From Microbispora triticiradicis (GTDB taxonomy: Bacteria > Actinomycetota > Actinomycetes > Streptosporangiales > Streptosporangiaceae): a DNA stretch of 64,000 bases. The DNA lies in contig QFZU02000028.1 in NCBI GenBank assembly GCA_003260025.2, positions 36,450-100,449 on the forward strand. The letters run 5' to 3'. The first letter of the stretch is position 1. Each line of letters starts with the position of its first letter. This document shows, one piece after another, positions 43,532 through 51,957 of the stretch. A program made the position numbers and the translations under genes. The notes beneath the pieces were generated by a model that saw only the letters and a list, made by a program, of their open reading frames with translations, was not told the origin of the DNA and did not search any database.

Positions 43532-45661
43532 CTACCGGGCGCAGAGACGCAGCACGTTGGCGATGATCCTCGCCCCCGCGCGGCCCTCGGTGGTCAGGAT
43601 CGACTCGGGGTGGAACTGCACGCCGAAGCGCAGGTTCTCGGTGTCCTCGACGGCCATCGCCGCGCCGTCCGGCGTGAACGCCGTGACCCGGAAGCCGGTG
43701 ACGCCCTGCTCCTTGGCGTGCAGGGAGTGGTAGCGGGCCGCGACGAACTCGCCGGGCAGGCCGTCGAGCAGCGCGCTGTCACCCTCACGGCGGACGCGCC
43801 CGCGCTTGCCGTGCTCCGGGTACGGCAGCAGTTCCAGCGTGCCGCCGGCCTGCTCGACCATCGCCTGCAGGCCGAGGCACACCCCGAAGACCGGCAGCCT
43901 CCGGGCGTACAGCGCCTCCAGCAGGGCGGCGCAGCCGAAGTCGGACGGCCAGCCGGGGCCGGGCGACAGCACCACGAGCGTGGGCGCGATCTCGTCGAGC
44001 TTCTCCATCGGGAAGCCGTGCCGCAGCGTGACCACCGACGCGCCCTGCTGCCGGAAGTAGTCGGCGAGGGTGTTGACGAAGGAGTCCTCGTGGTCGACGA
44101 GCAGCACCCGGTGACCCTCCCCCGGCAGGTCCGCGGGGGGCGCCGCCGGGGCGTCCTCCCGCGGGCGGGTGGCCGCGGCGAGCGCGCCGAGCAGGGCGCT
44201 GGCCTTGAGCTCGGTCTCCCGCTCCTCGGCCTCGGGGTCGGAGTCGTAGAGCAGCGTGGCCCCGGCGCGCACGGTGGCCACGCCGTCGCGGATCTGCGCG
44301 GTGCGCAGGGTCAGGCCGGTGTTCATCGAGCCGTCGAAGCCGATGAAGCCGACGGCGCCGCCGTACCAGCGCCGGGTGGTCTCCTCGTGGTCCTCGATGA
44401 ACTGCATGGCCCACGTCTTGGGGGCGCCGGTGACGGTGACCGCCCACATGTGGGTGAGGAACGCGTCGAGCGCGTCGAACTCAGGGCGGAGGCGGCCCTC
44501 GATGTGGTCGACGGTGTGGATCAGCCGGGAGTACATCTCGATCTGCCGCCGGCCGATCACCCGGACGCTGCCGGGGACGCAGATGCGCGACTTGTCGTTG
44601 CGGTCCACGTCCGTGCACATGGTCAGCTCCGACTCCTCCTTCACGCTGGACAGGAGGGTGCGGATCGCCTCGGCGTCCTCGACCGGGTCGGCACCGCGGG
44701 CGATGGTGCCGGAGATCGGGCAGGTCTCGATCCGGTCGCCGGTCACCCGCACGTACATCTCGGGCGAGGCGCCGACGAGGTGCTCACCGTCGCCGAGGTT
44801 CAGCAGGAACTCGTACGGCGCGGGGTTGGCGGCGCGCAGGGAACGGTAGAAGGCGGCGGGGTCGGTGCAGACCGAGTGGAAGACCTGGCCGGGGACGACC
44901 TCGAACAGGTCGCCGCGCTGGAACTTCTCCTTGGCCTCGGCGACGACGCGGGAGTAGGTGCCCCTGACCGGGTCGGGCGGGACCGCGCCGGGCGTGACGA
45001 GGGGCGTCGTCTCGCCGGAGCGCTCCATGCCGTGGGTGGAGGCGCCGTCCACGGTGAACTCGTAGCGGTACTCCGTGCTGGTCTCGCGGACCCGGTCGAT
45101 CACGACGAGCCGGTCCGGGAGGTGGAGCACCAGGTCGCGCTGGTCGCCGGGGCGGGTCAGGCGGTAGCGGATGGGCTCGAACTGGAACGCGAGGTCGTAG
45201 CCGAAGGCGCCGTACAGGCCGAGGTGCGGGTCGTCGCCGCGGAAGGCGGCGATGACCTCGCGGATGGCGGTGAAGACGGTGGGCCGGCGGCTGCGCATCT
45301 CCTCCGGGAACAGGTCCTCGGACTCGGCGACGTGCACCTCGACGAAGCCGGGCGTCGGCTCCGACACCGGCTTGCCCGCCGCCAGCAGGCAGGAGGCGAC
45401 GACGGGCAGCACGACCTGGCCGCGCTCGTTGAGCGCCCGCGCGGAGATCCGGCGCCCCCGCGCGACGATCTCCAGGCAGGGGTCGACGTAGCCGAAGGCC
45501 CATCGGCTGTAGCGCCCGGGGTAGTCCATGCCGGAGGAGAAGGCTCCGCCGCGCCGCTCGGCGAGCGACGTGACGATCTCCTCCAGCGCCTCCTCGGGCA
45601 CCTCGCGCACGGCCCGCTCGACCGCGATGCCGCCCGCGGTGGTATATCCGCTGATCTCCAC
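43532..45661 (-). CDS. trpEG: Fused anthranilate synthase (TrpE-TrpG)
   Basis: A 709-residue fusion that makes anthranilate from chorismate and glutamine, the entry to tryptophan. The TrpE part (1-500) shows FQRGDLFEVVPGQVFHSVC, VGASPEMYVRVTGDRIETCP, ISGTIARGADPVEDAEAI, LTMCTDVDRNDKSRICVPGS and YGGAVGFIGFDGSMNTGL. The TrpG part (about 515-709) has VLLVDHEDSFVNTLADYFRQ, LSPGPGWPSDFG, nucleophile Cys in FGVCLGLQAMVEQAGG and FGVQFHPESILTTEGRAG. GTG 45661 is chosen: AAGGGG lies eight bases upstream and the longer frame (to 45715) would read through the attenuator. Preceded by a Trp leader peptide and paired hairpins, so regulated by tryptophan supply. Such fusions serve tryptophan or secondary metabolism. 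Confidence 0.95.
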   Translation of the reverse strand: MEISGYTTAGGIAVERAVREVPEEALEEIVTSLAERRGGAFSSGMDYPGRYSRWAFGYVDPCLEIVARGRRISARALNERGQVVLPVVASCLLAAGKPVSEPTPGFVEVHVAESEDLFPEEMRSRRPTVFTAIREVIAAFRGDDPHLGLYGAFGYDLAFQFEPIRYRLTRPGDQRDLVLHLPDRLVVIDRVRETSTEYRYEFTVDGASTHGMERSGETTPLVTPGAVPPDPVRGTYSRVVAEAKEKFQRGDLFEVVPGQVFHSVCTDPAAFYRSLRAANPAPYEFLLNLGDGEHLVGASPEMYVRVTGDRIETCPISGTIARGADPVEDAEAIRTLLSSVKEESELTMCTDVDRNDKSRICVPGSVRVIGRRQIEMYSRLIHTVDHIEGRLRPEFDALDAFLTHMWAVTVTGAPKTWAMQFIEDHEETTRRWYGGAVGFIGFDGSMNTGLTLRTAQIRDGVATVRAGATLLYDSDPEAEERETELKASALLGALAAATRPREDAPAAPPADLPGEGHRVLLVDHEDSFVNTLADYFRQQGASVVTLRHGFPMEKLDEIAPTLVVLSPGPGWPSDFGCAALLEALYARRLPVFGVCLGLQAMVEQAGGTLELLPYPEHGKRGRVRREGDSALLDGLPGEFVAARYHSLHAKEQGVTGFRVTAFTPDGAAMAVEDTENLRFGVQFHPESILTTEGRAGARIIANVLRLCAR

Positions 45662-45706
45662 TGTCCACGCCCCTTTTTTCGTATGCCCCGGGGCGGACAT
45701 ACAGAA

Positions 45707-45774
45707 GGCCGCCACTCACGGGGCGGCCGGTCTCCTCGATGCGAAGAATGCGAAAACGCCGCCAGCTAGCGGCG
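45707..45774 (-). promoter_or_regulatory. Trp attenuator: alternative hairpins
   Basis: Two hairpins follow the leader's Trp codons on the minus strand. First (45774-45757): CGCCGC, loop TAGCTG, GCGGCG, then TTTT; it overlaps the leader stop codon. Second (45728-45707): GGCCGCC, loop CCGTGAGT, GGCGGCC, then TTCTGT, the terminator-like one. The right arm of the first (GGCGGC) can also pair with the left arm of the second (GCCGCC), giving the mutually exclusive antiterminator of classical attenuation. Confidence 0.8.
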
Positions 45775-45804
45775 CCACCACTGGGAGGGTGCAGGAGTTC
45801 GCAT
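45766..45804 (-). CDS. trpL: Trp leader peptide
   Basis: Twelve codons, MRTPAPSQWWRR then TAG, with two adjacent Trp codons just before the first attenuator hairpin. A -35/-10 pair (45811-45840) puts the transcription start at or next to the ATG, so the leader mRNA is leaderless. A ribosome stalled at the Trp codons would free the second hairpin arm. Too short for normal gene finding but fully consistent in position and content. Confidence 0.88.
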   Translation of the reverse strand: MRTPAPSQWWRR

Positions 45805-45810
45805 GGGAAA

Positions 45811-45840
45811 AGCGTAGCGGCGAGGGCCGCGATCATGCAA
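45811..45840 (-). promoter_or_regulatory. Promoter of the trpL-trpEG transcript
   Basis: TTGCAT (45840-45835), 18-base spacer, TACGCT (45816-45811) on the minus strand; the predicted start is within one or two bases of the trpL ATG at 45804. Confidence 0.7.
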
Positions 45841-45930
45841 CGCGACATGGCTGGAAGCACGGCCACCGGATAGATATTCTGTTACTGAGCAGGAAACCCG
45901 CTCTCGGCTCCGCCGGGAAGGGAGGTCGGC

Positions 45931-47589
45931 ATGGTCCGGGTGCCGGTGCGGATACCGGTGGGCCGTCGCGCTCCCGCAGGCCCGTACGGGCCGCCCGGTC
46001 TGCGGGTCCGGGTCCGCCGCGACGTGCCCGTGCCGATGCCGGACGGCGTGACCCTCCTGGCCGACCACTACGCCCCGGTGGGCGCGGCCCGGCCGCCGAC
46101 GATCCTGATCCGCACGCCGTACGGGCGGGCCGGGGTGGTCGGCTGGATGTACGGCTGGACCTTCGCCCGGCACGGCTTCCAGGTCCTGCTGCAGAGCTGC
46201 CGGGGCGGCTTCGGCTCCGGCGGCGTGCTCGACCCCCTCGTCCACGAGCAGGCGGACGGGCTGGCGACGGTCGAGTGGATGCGGGCGCAGTCGTGGTACG
46301 GCGGCTCGTTCGCCATGCACGGGCCCTCCTACCTCGGGTACACGCAGTGGGCCATCGCCGCCGAGACGCCGGACCTGCGGGCGATGTCCGTCCAGGTGAC
46401 CGCCTCGTGCTTCCGCGACGCGGCGTACGTCGGGGGGTCGTTCGCCCTGGAGTCCACCCTGATCTGGACGACCCTCACCGCCCACCTGGAGGGCAGGCTG
46501 GGAGGCGCGGCCGCGCTCATCGCGCCCCGGCGCACGCGGCGGGCCGTGCTGTCGGGCCTGGCGGGCCACTCGCTGCCGGAGCTCGACCTGCTGTCGGCGG
46601 GCCGCCCGCTGCCGTTCTTCCGCGACCTGCTGGCCCATCACGGCGAGGCCCTCTGCGCCTACTGGGAGAAGAGGGACTTCTCGGCGTCGGTGGGCCAGGT
46701 CGGCGCGGAGATCACGATGACCGGCGGCTGGTACGACGTGTTCCTGCCCTGGCAGCTCAAGGACTACGCGGCGCTGCGGGCGGCCGGGCGGCGGCCGCAC
46801 CTGACGATCGGGCCGTGGTACCACGCCGACATCCGGCACGGCCGGGCGGCCAACGCCGACGCCCTCGCCTGGTTCCGCGCCCACCTGCTCGGCGACTCGT
46901 CGGGGCTGCGCCCGTCCCCCGTCCGGCTGTTCGTCACCGGCGCCGGCGAGTGGCGGGACGAGCCGGACTGGCCGCCGCCGGGCATGCGGCCCGAGCGCTG
47001 GCACCTGCAGCCGGGTTCCGCCCTGTCCACCGCGAACCCGGCGGGCGGCGAGCCGGACCGCTACCGCTACGACCCGGCGCACCCCACGCCGGTGATCGGC
47101 GGCCCGGTGCTGATCGGCAACTCCGAGCCCAGGGACAACCGGCGGCTGGAGGCCCGGCGGGACGTGCTCGTCTACACCTCCGCCCCGCTCGGCCGGGACA
47201 CCGAGATGATCGGCCCGGTACGCGCCGAGCTGTTCGTCCGCACCGGCAGGGAGCACACGGACTTCGTCGTGCGGGTGTGCGACGTCCATCCCGGCGGCGC
47301 GTCGATGAACGTCTGCGAGGGGGTGCGCCGCCTGACCCCCGCCGACCGCGGCGACGAGGACGGCGTGCGGCGGGTGGAGATCGACCTGTGGCCGATGGGC
47401 CACCGGTTCCGCCGCGGGCACCGGATCCGGGTGCAGGTGGCGAGCGGGGCCTATCCGCGCATCGCCCGCAACCCCGGCACCGGGGCGCCTCTCACGGCGG
47501 GCAGCCCGATGGTCGCCTCCGACCAGGAGGTGCTGCACGATCCCGCCCATCCCTCCGCGGTGATCCTCCCCGCCGTCGCCCCCGCCTGA
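45931..47589 (+). CDS. CocE/NonD family hydrolase (Xaa-Pro dipeptidyl-peptidase type)
   Basis: A 552-residue alpha/beta hydrolase with a C-terminal jelly-roll. Catalytic domain: MPDGVTLLADHYAPVG, ILIRTPYGRAG, LLQSCRGGFGSGG, nucleophile elbow MHGPSYLGYTQWAIAA near residue 128, acid region MTGGWYDVFLPWQLKD near 267 and histidine in IGPWYHADIRHG near 293. C-terminal binding domain: YTSAPLGRDTEMIGPVRAEL and VQVASGAYPRIARNPGTG. Members cleave esters or Xaa-Pro peptides; substrate unknown. No signal peptide. GGGAGG precedes ATG 45931. It is divergent from trpEG with its promoter in the shared gap; the symporter operon follows after 184 bp. Confidence 0.9.
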   Translation: MVRVPVRIPVGRRAPAGPYGPPGLRVRVRRDVPVPMPDGVTLLADHYAPVGAARPPTILIRTPYGRAGVVGWMYGWTFARHGFQVLLQSCRGGFGSGGVLDPLVHEQADGLATVEWMRAQSWYGGSFAMHGPSYLGYTQWAIAAETPDLRAMSVQVTASCFRDAAYVGGSFALESTLIWTTLTAHLEGRLGGAAALIAPRRTRRAVLSGLAGHSLPELDLLSAGRPLPFFRDLLAHHGEALCAYWEKRDFSASVGQVGAEITMTGGWYDVFLPWQLKDYAALRAAGRRPHLTIGPWYHADIRHGRAANADALAWFRAHLLGDSSGLRPSPVRLFVTGAGEWRDEPDWPPPGMRPERWHLQPGSALSTANPAGGEPDRYRYDPAHPTPVIGGPVLIGNSEPRDNRRLEARRDVLVYTSAPLGRDTEMIGPVRAELFVRTGREHTDFVVRVCDVHPGGASMNVCEGVRRLTPADRGDEDGVRRVEIDLWPMGHRFRRGHRIRVQVASGAYPRIARNPGTGAPLTAGSPMVASDQEVLHDPAHPSAVILPAVAPA

Positions 47590-47641
47590 CCGCCTGACGA
47601 CGCGCTTGACCGGTTGTCGCTGGGCGCGCCGACACGACCGT

Positions 47642-47697
47642 TCACCGATCGGTGATCCTCCTGTTACTCCCGCGTCCCTAATCTGCGGCCGAGTAAC
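47642..47697 (+). promoter_or_regulatory. Promoter/operator region of the symporter operon
   Basis: TCACCGATCGGTGA (47642-47655) is a perfect 14-bp palindrome. Downstream, inverted arms GTTACTC (47663-47669) and GAGTAAC (47691-47697) flank TAATCT (47679-47684), a good -10 box. The arrangement suggests one or two regulators at this promoter. Confidence 0.55.
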
Positions 47698-47773
47698 CGT
47701 CCCGCTGATCCCGTGACCGGCCGTCGCGCGGATCTGCCGGGCACGCCTGGTCCGTGTCCGATTGGAGAACGTC

Positions 47774-47998
47774 TTGACGACTCCTGATCGCAGCGATGGC
47801 CGCAGCGACGACCGCAGCCCGCTGAACTGGCTGTTGCCGCTCCCCATCGCGATCCCGCTCCTCCCACCCCTGTTCAACGCCGTGGAACCGCGCCTGTTCG
47901 GGATCCCGCTGTTCTACTGGCTGCAACTCGCCTTCATCGTGCTCGGCGTCACCACGACCACCCTCGTCTACCGCGCGACGAGGAGGAGGAACCGGTGA
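47774..47998 (+). CDS. DUF3311 small membrane protein (symporter partner)
   Basis: A 74-residue protein with two membrane helices (LNWLLPLPIAIPLLPPLFN and FYWLQLAFIVLGVTTTTLVY) and a basic C-terminus, the DUF3311 pattern. These small proteins commonly sit directly before sodium:solute symporters and probably act as an accessory subunit. TTG 47774 is chosen because GGAG lies six bases upstream; the frame can start at TTG 47762. The stop overlaps the symporter start (GTGA), showing coupling. Confidence 0.88.
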   Translation: MTTPDRSDGRSDDRSPLNWLLPLPIAIPLLPPLFNAVEPRLFGIPLFYWLQLAFIVLGVTTTTLVYRATRRRNR

Positions 47999-49587
47999 AG
48001 ACCACCGAGATCGTCATCTTCGCGCTGCTGTTCCTGCTCGTCAGCGGCCTGGGTTTCGTGGCCGCCCGCTGGCGCCGTCCGGGCGACCTCGCCACCCTGA
48101 ACGAGTGGGGCCTCGGCGGGCGCGGCTTCGGCGGCTGGATCACCTGGTTCCTGGTCGGCGGCGACCTCTACACGGCCTACACGTTCGTGGCCGTGCCCGC
48201 CCTGATCTTCGGCGCGGGCGCCATGGGGTTCTACGCCGTGCCGTACACCGTGGTCGTCTATCCCATGGTCATGCTCGTGCTGGTGCGGCTGTGGTCGGTC
48301 TCGCACGTGCACAACCTGGTCACCCCGGCCGACTTCGTCCGGCTCCGCTTCGGCTCCCCCACGCTGGCCCTGCTGGTCGCGATCACCGGCATCGTCGCGA
48401 CGATGCCGTACATCGCGCTGCAGCTCATCGGCATCGAGGCGGTGCTGAAGACGATGGGCGTGACCGGCGACCTGCCGCTGATCATCGCGTTCGCGATCCT
48501 CGCGGCCTACACCTACCAGTCCGGGCTGCGGGCCCCCGCGCTGATCGCGTTCGTCAAGGACTCGCTGATCTACCTGGTGATCCTGGTCGCGATCGTCTAC
48601 ATCCCGGCCAAGCTCGGCGGCTGGGCGTCGATCTTCGACGCCGCCAAGGCTAAGTTCGACGCGACCCCCGCGCCCGGCGACGGCATCACTCTCAACGCGA
48701 ACAACCAGCTTCAGTACGTCACGCTGGCGCTCGGCTCGGCGCTGGCGCTGTTCCTCTATCCCCACAGCGTCACCGGGATCCTCGCCACGCGCGACCGGAA
48801 CGTGATCAAGCGGAACATGTCGGCCCTGCCGGCCTACAGCCTGCTGCTCGGCCTGATCGCGCTGCTCGGCTACATGGCGATCGCGGCCGGGGTCACGCCG
48901 ATCGGCAAGGACGGCAACACGATCACGCCGCAGCTGTTCGACAAGCTCTTCCCCGACTGGTTCGCGGGGGTGGCGTTCGCGGCCATCGGCATCGGCGCAC
49001 TCGTGCCCGCCGCCATCATGTCGATCGCGGCGGCCAACCTGTTCGCCCGCAACATCTACCGTGAGTACCTCAACCGGGACGCCACCCCGGCCCAGGAGGC
49101 CAGGGTCAGCAAGATCGCGTCGTTGGTCGTGAAGGTCGGCGCGGTGCTGGTCATCCTGGGCATCGACCCGCAGTTCTCCATCGACCTCCAGCTGATCGGC
49201 AGCGTGATCATCCTGCAGACGCTGCCGTCGGTGGGTCTCGGCCTCTACACCCGGTGGTTCCACCGCGGCGGCCTGATCGCCGGCTTGGCCGCGGGCATGA
49301 CGGCCGGAATGCTGCTGCTCTACAACATCGCCAACCCCGCCACCAAGCACGAGCACTTCGGAGGCTCTGCCTTCCCCCTGGAGAAGCTCGGGTTCGACAC
49401 CAAGATCACGGTCTACGCCGGGCTCCTCGCGCTGATCGTCAACCTGGTGGTCGCCGTGCTCGGGACCCTCGTGGCCCGCGCGCTCAGGAGCGCCGACGGC
49501 CCCGACGGGACCCGGCCGGAGGACTACTTCGCCGACAAGGGCGACCCGCGCGTCCACGAACTGGAGACCACCGCGCCCGCGTCCTGA
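47995..49587 (+). CDS. Sodium:solute symporter family transporter
   Basis: A 530-residue SSS-family transporter with about 13 hydrophobic helices. Family features: LNEWGLGGRGFGGWITWFLV near residue 38, FVAVPALIFGAGAMGFYAVP, PADFVRLRFGSPTLALLVAI, the helix 8-9 region LALGSALALFLYPHSVTGIL, IGIGALVPAAIMSIAAANLF and FARNIYREYLNRDATPAQEA. The type resembles monocarboxylate or urea/organic-acid symporters (MctP-like); the substrate is not certain. GTG start overlaps the DUF3311 stop. The next gene is a TRZ/ATZ amidohydrolase, so uptake and breakdown of a nitrogen heterocycle or amide is a reasonable guess. Confidence 0.92.
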   Translation: MKTTEIVIFALLFLLVSGLGFVAARWRRPGDLATLNEWGLGGRGFGGWITWFLVGGDLYTAYTFVAVPALIFGAGAMGFYAVPYTVVVYPMVMLVLVRLWSVSHVHNLVTPADFVRLRFGSPTLALLVAITGIVATMPYIALQLIGIEAVLKTMGVTGDLPLIIAFAILAAYTYQSGLRAPALIAFVKDSLIYLVILVAIVYIPAKLGGWASIFDAAKAKFDATPAPGDGITLNANNQLQYVTLALGSALALFLYPHSVTGILATRDRNVIKRNMSALPAYSLLLGLIALLGYMAIAAGVTPIGKDGNTITPQLFDKLFPDWFAGVAFAAIGIGALVPAAIMSIAAANLFARNIYREYLNRDATPAQEARVSKIASLVVKVGAVLVILGIDPQFSIDLQLIGSVIILQTLPSVGLGLYTRWFHRGGLIAGLAAGMTAGMLLLYNIANPATKHEHFGGSAFPLEKLGFDTKITVYAGLLALIVNLVVAVLGTLVARALRSADGPDGTRPEDYFADKGDPRVHELETTAPAS

Positions 49588-49600
49588 CCGTTCGCGTACG

Positions 49601-49652
49601 GCTTGTGGCCGGCTTGACGCGGCGGCTCGCCCGCGTGAAGCCGGCCACAAGC
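49601..49652. repeat. Long inverted repeat between symporter and amidohydrolase genes
   Basis: Arms 49601-49621 and 49632-49652 (21 bases each, beginning GCTTGTGGCCGGCTT) pair perfectly except for one G/G position, around a 10-base loop. No T-run follows on either strand. It lies 14 bp after the symporter stop and 47 bp before ATG 49700; it could be a partial terminator setting the level of the second gene, or a mRNA-stability element. Confidence 0.85.
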
Positions 49653-49699
49653 ACGCGGTGGGACAAAGAGGCATCACCGCGAACAGCAAGGAGACGAGG

Positions 49700-51004
49700 A
49701 TGCCTCTCAACACCGACCTGGTGGTCACCGGCGGGCACGTGCTCAGCATGGACCCGGCCGTGCCGGACGGGCCCGCCGACGTCGTCGTCCGGGACGGCGT
49801 GATCGTCTCGGTCGGGCCCGCCGCGGAGACCTCCCCGCGGGCCCGCGTCGTGGACGCCACCGGCTGCGTCGTGCTGCCGGGGCTGATCGACACCCACCGT
49901 CACACCTGGCAGTCGGCGCTGCGCCACATCGGCCTGGACTGGAGCCTGACCGACTACCTCGGCGCGGCGTTCCTCGGGCTCGGCCCGAACTTCCGGCCCG
50001 AGGACGTCTACGCGGGCACCCTGATCGGCGCGCTCGGCGCGCTGGAGTCCGGGATCACCACCCTGGTCGACTGGTCCCACATCCAGAACACCCCCGAGCA
50101 CGGCGACGCCGCCGTCGCCGCGCTGCGCGACAGCGGGATCCGGGGCGTGTTCGCGTACGGCTGGCCGCAGACGGACGCGCTGAGCTGGGTGGGCGAGCAC
50201 AGCGACGCGGAGCTGCCCGCCGACGTCCGCCGGATCAGGGACGTGCTCCACGACGACGCCGCCCGCGTGACGATGGCCCTGGCGGCGCGCGGGCCCGAGA
50301 TGTCGGCCCCCACCGCCACCCGGCGCGACCTGCTGCTCGCGCGGGAGCTCGGCCTGCGGGTCACCATGCACGTCGGCAGGGCGGGCAGCGTCGGGCACCT
50401 GAACGAGGAGGGCCTGCTCGACGAGACGGTCACCCTGGTCCACGCGAGCGCCGTCGGCGACGACGAGCTGAAGCTCGCCGCCGACGCGGGCGCCACCGCG
50501 AGCGTGGCGCCGTTCATCGAGACGACCATGCCCGGGCTCGGCTCGCCCGCCACCGGACGCCTCCTGCGGGCGGGCGTCGTCACCGGGCTCGGCGCCGACA
50601 CCGAGATCGCCACCTCGGGGGACATGTTCACGCAGATGCGGGCCGCGCTGGCCCACCACCGCTTCACCGAGGACGGCGCGCCGCTGACCGCGGGCCGCCT
50701 GCTGCGGATGGCCACCGCCGACGGCGCGGCGGTGGCCGGTCTCGGGGCGGTCACCGGCAGCCTCACCCCCGGCAGGCGGGCCGACCTCGTGGTGGTCGAC
50801 ACCGGCACCCCCGCCATGGCCCCGGTGCTCGATCCCCTCGCCTCCGTCGTGCTCGCCGCCCATCCCGGGCTGGTCCGTACGGTGGTGTGCGACGGCGTGC
50901 TCGTCAAGCACGACGGAGTGCTCACGGGGCCGGTCGCGCGGGCCCGGGAGGCCGCGGCCGAGAGCCTCGCCCACCTGCGCCGCGCCGTGCCCGGCCTGCT
51001 GTGA
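49700..51004 (+). CDS. Amidohydrolase, TRZ/ATZ (cytosine-deaminase-like) family
   Basis: A 434-residue TIM-barrel hydrolase of the chlorohydrolase/deaminase group. Composite beta-domain start (LVVTGGHVLSMDPAVPDGPA), metal site VVLPGLIDTHRHTWQSALRH near residue 60-72, HVGRAGSVGHLNEEGLLDE near 215 in place of the usual H-x-x-E block, LVHASAV near 250, GLGADTEIATSGDMFTQMRA near 297 with the Asp, and PGRRADLVVVDTG at the C-terminal beta domain. AAGGAGACGAGG precedes ATG 49700; an upstream start at 49658 lies in the inverted repeat and is rejected. Likely deaminates or dechlorinates a ring compound imported by the symporter; substrate unknown. Confidence 0.9.
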   Translation: MPLNTDLVVTGGHVLSMDPAVPDGPADVVVRDGVIVSVGPAAETSPRARVVDATGCVVLPGLIDTHRHTWQSALRHIGLDWSLTDYLGAAFLGLGPNFRPEDVYAGTLIGALGALESGITTLVDWSHIQNTPEHGDAAVAALRDSGIRGVFAYGWPQTDALSWVGEHSDAELPADVRRIRDVLHDDAARVTMALAARGPEMSAPTATRRDLLLARELGLRVTMHVGRAGSVGHLNEEGLLDETVTLVHASAVGDDELKLAADAGATASVAPFIETTMPGLGSPATGRLLRAGVVTGLGADTEIATSGDMFTQMRAALAHHRFTEDGAPLTAGRLLRMATADGAAVAGLGAVTGSLTPGRRADLVVVDTGTPAMAPVLDPLASVVLAAHPGLVRTVVCDGVLVKHDGVLTGPVARAREAAAESLAHLRRAVPGLL

Positions 51005-51007
51005 GCA

Positions 51008-51045
51008 CCGGAGCCCCTCCGCCGGGGCGTGCGGAGGGGCTCCGG
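51008..51045. terminator. Bidirectional terminator hairpin
   Basis: CCGGAGCCCCTCCGC, eight-base loop, GCGGAGGGGCTCCGG: a perfect 15-bp stem four bases after the amidohydrolase stop and ten bases before the stop of the convergent secreted-protein gene. Confidence 0.88.
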
Positions 51046-51054
51046 GCCGGAGGA

Positions 51055-51957
51055 TCAGCCGGGTGGGAGGTTGCCGTTCTTGGCGACCGGCAGGGCCACC
51101 TGGTCGGCACCGAGGAGAGTGGCCTGCTCGGCCGGGAGACCGGCGAGGACGGGGTCGATGTGCCGCAGGCTCAGCGAGACCGAGGTGGGCAGCGCCGGGG
51201 TGATCGCGTCGAACTTCTCCAGGTCGATCCACCGCACGATGTCGAGCACCGCGCTCGGGATGCTGTCACCGGCCTTCTGCACGGGGACGCACAGCTGCCG
51301 GGCGTAGAGGATCTGCGCTTTGTGCGTGGGAATCTGCGACGTGAGGACGGGATTGAGCTGACGCAGGGACACCGTCTGGTTCAGCGCGGTGTTGGGGGTG
51401 ATCCCGTAGCACTTGAGGTCGATGTAACGGACGAGCTGCAGCACGTCGGCGGGCGGGATCACGTTGTTCTTCACGACCGGCACGCACAACTGCTGCGGCG
51501 TGTTCATGGAGATCTGCGTGCGCGGCAGATTCTGGAACAGCGGATTGAGGTGGCTGAGCACGAGACCCGTGTTCACCGTGATGCCGGAGATCTTGTAGCA
51601 GGACAGGTCGATGTACTTGATGAAGTCGATCGCGGGCGACGGCGGCTCCTGCGTGTTCTTCGCGACCGGTACGCACAGTTGCTCACGCTGGCCCAGGGTG
51701 ACGGTCTCGACCGGCAGGTTCATGAGCACGGGATTGAGGTGCCGCACCGTGAGCTGGACGCCCGGCGGCTGGTAGGCGCTGGTCCGGTAGCACTCGAGGT
51801 CGAGGTAGGCGGTCAGGCTCTTCGGCGTCGGCAGCGTGGCGGCGCCGGCGTGCGGCACGCTGAGGAACACCACGGCGAGCGCCGCGAGCACGATCGACGT
51901 GAAACGCCGGAACGTCGTTTTTCCGCGTCCAGGAATTCGGATTACGGCTCGGTCCAC
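51055..51957 (-). CDS. Secreted protein with four ~62-residue Cys-paired repeats
   Basis: A 300-residue exported protein with no enzyme motif that I recognise. Signal peptide: basic start, FRRFTSIVLAALAVVFLSV, cleavage after AGA near residue 39. Four repeats follow. Each of the first three has YLDLECY/YIDLSCY/YIDLKCY at its start, then H/QLNPVL or HLNPLF, and QLCVPVAKN/QLCVPVVKN/QLCVPVQKA near its end: one Cys at each place, presumably a disulfide. Repeat 4 keeps the frame (WIDLEKF, HIDPVL, QVALPVAKN) but has lost both Cys together. Probably a surface or matrix protein. Convergent with the amidohydrolase gene. Confidence 0.85.
   Translation of the reverse strand: MDRAVIRIPGRGKTTFRRFTSIVLAALAVVFLSVPHAGAATLPTPKSLTAYLDLECYRTSAYQPPGVQLTVRHLNPVLMNLPVETVTLGQREQLCVPVAKNTQEPPSPAIDFIKYIDLSCYKISGITVNTGLVLSHLNPLFQNLPRTQISMNTPQQLCVPVVKNNVIPPADVLQLVRYIDLKCYGITPNTALNQTVSLRQLNPVLTSQIPTHKAQILYARQLCVPVQKAGDSIPSAVLDIVRWIDLEKFDAITPALPTSVSLSLRHIDPVLAGLPAEQATLLGADQVALPVAKNGNLPPG

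Noticed and set aside
45662..45715. Longer N-terminus for trpEG
   Set aside because: It would include the attenuator hairpin region; AAGGGG eight bases before GTG 45661 fits better.
43280..45769. Long plus-strand open frame (829 codons) antisense to trpEG
   Set aside because: Shadow of the very GC-biased trpEG codons; the product is Arg/Gly/Val-rich with no domain, while the opposite strand encodes a complete enzyme.
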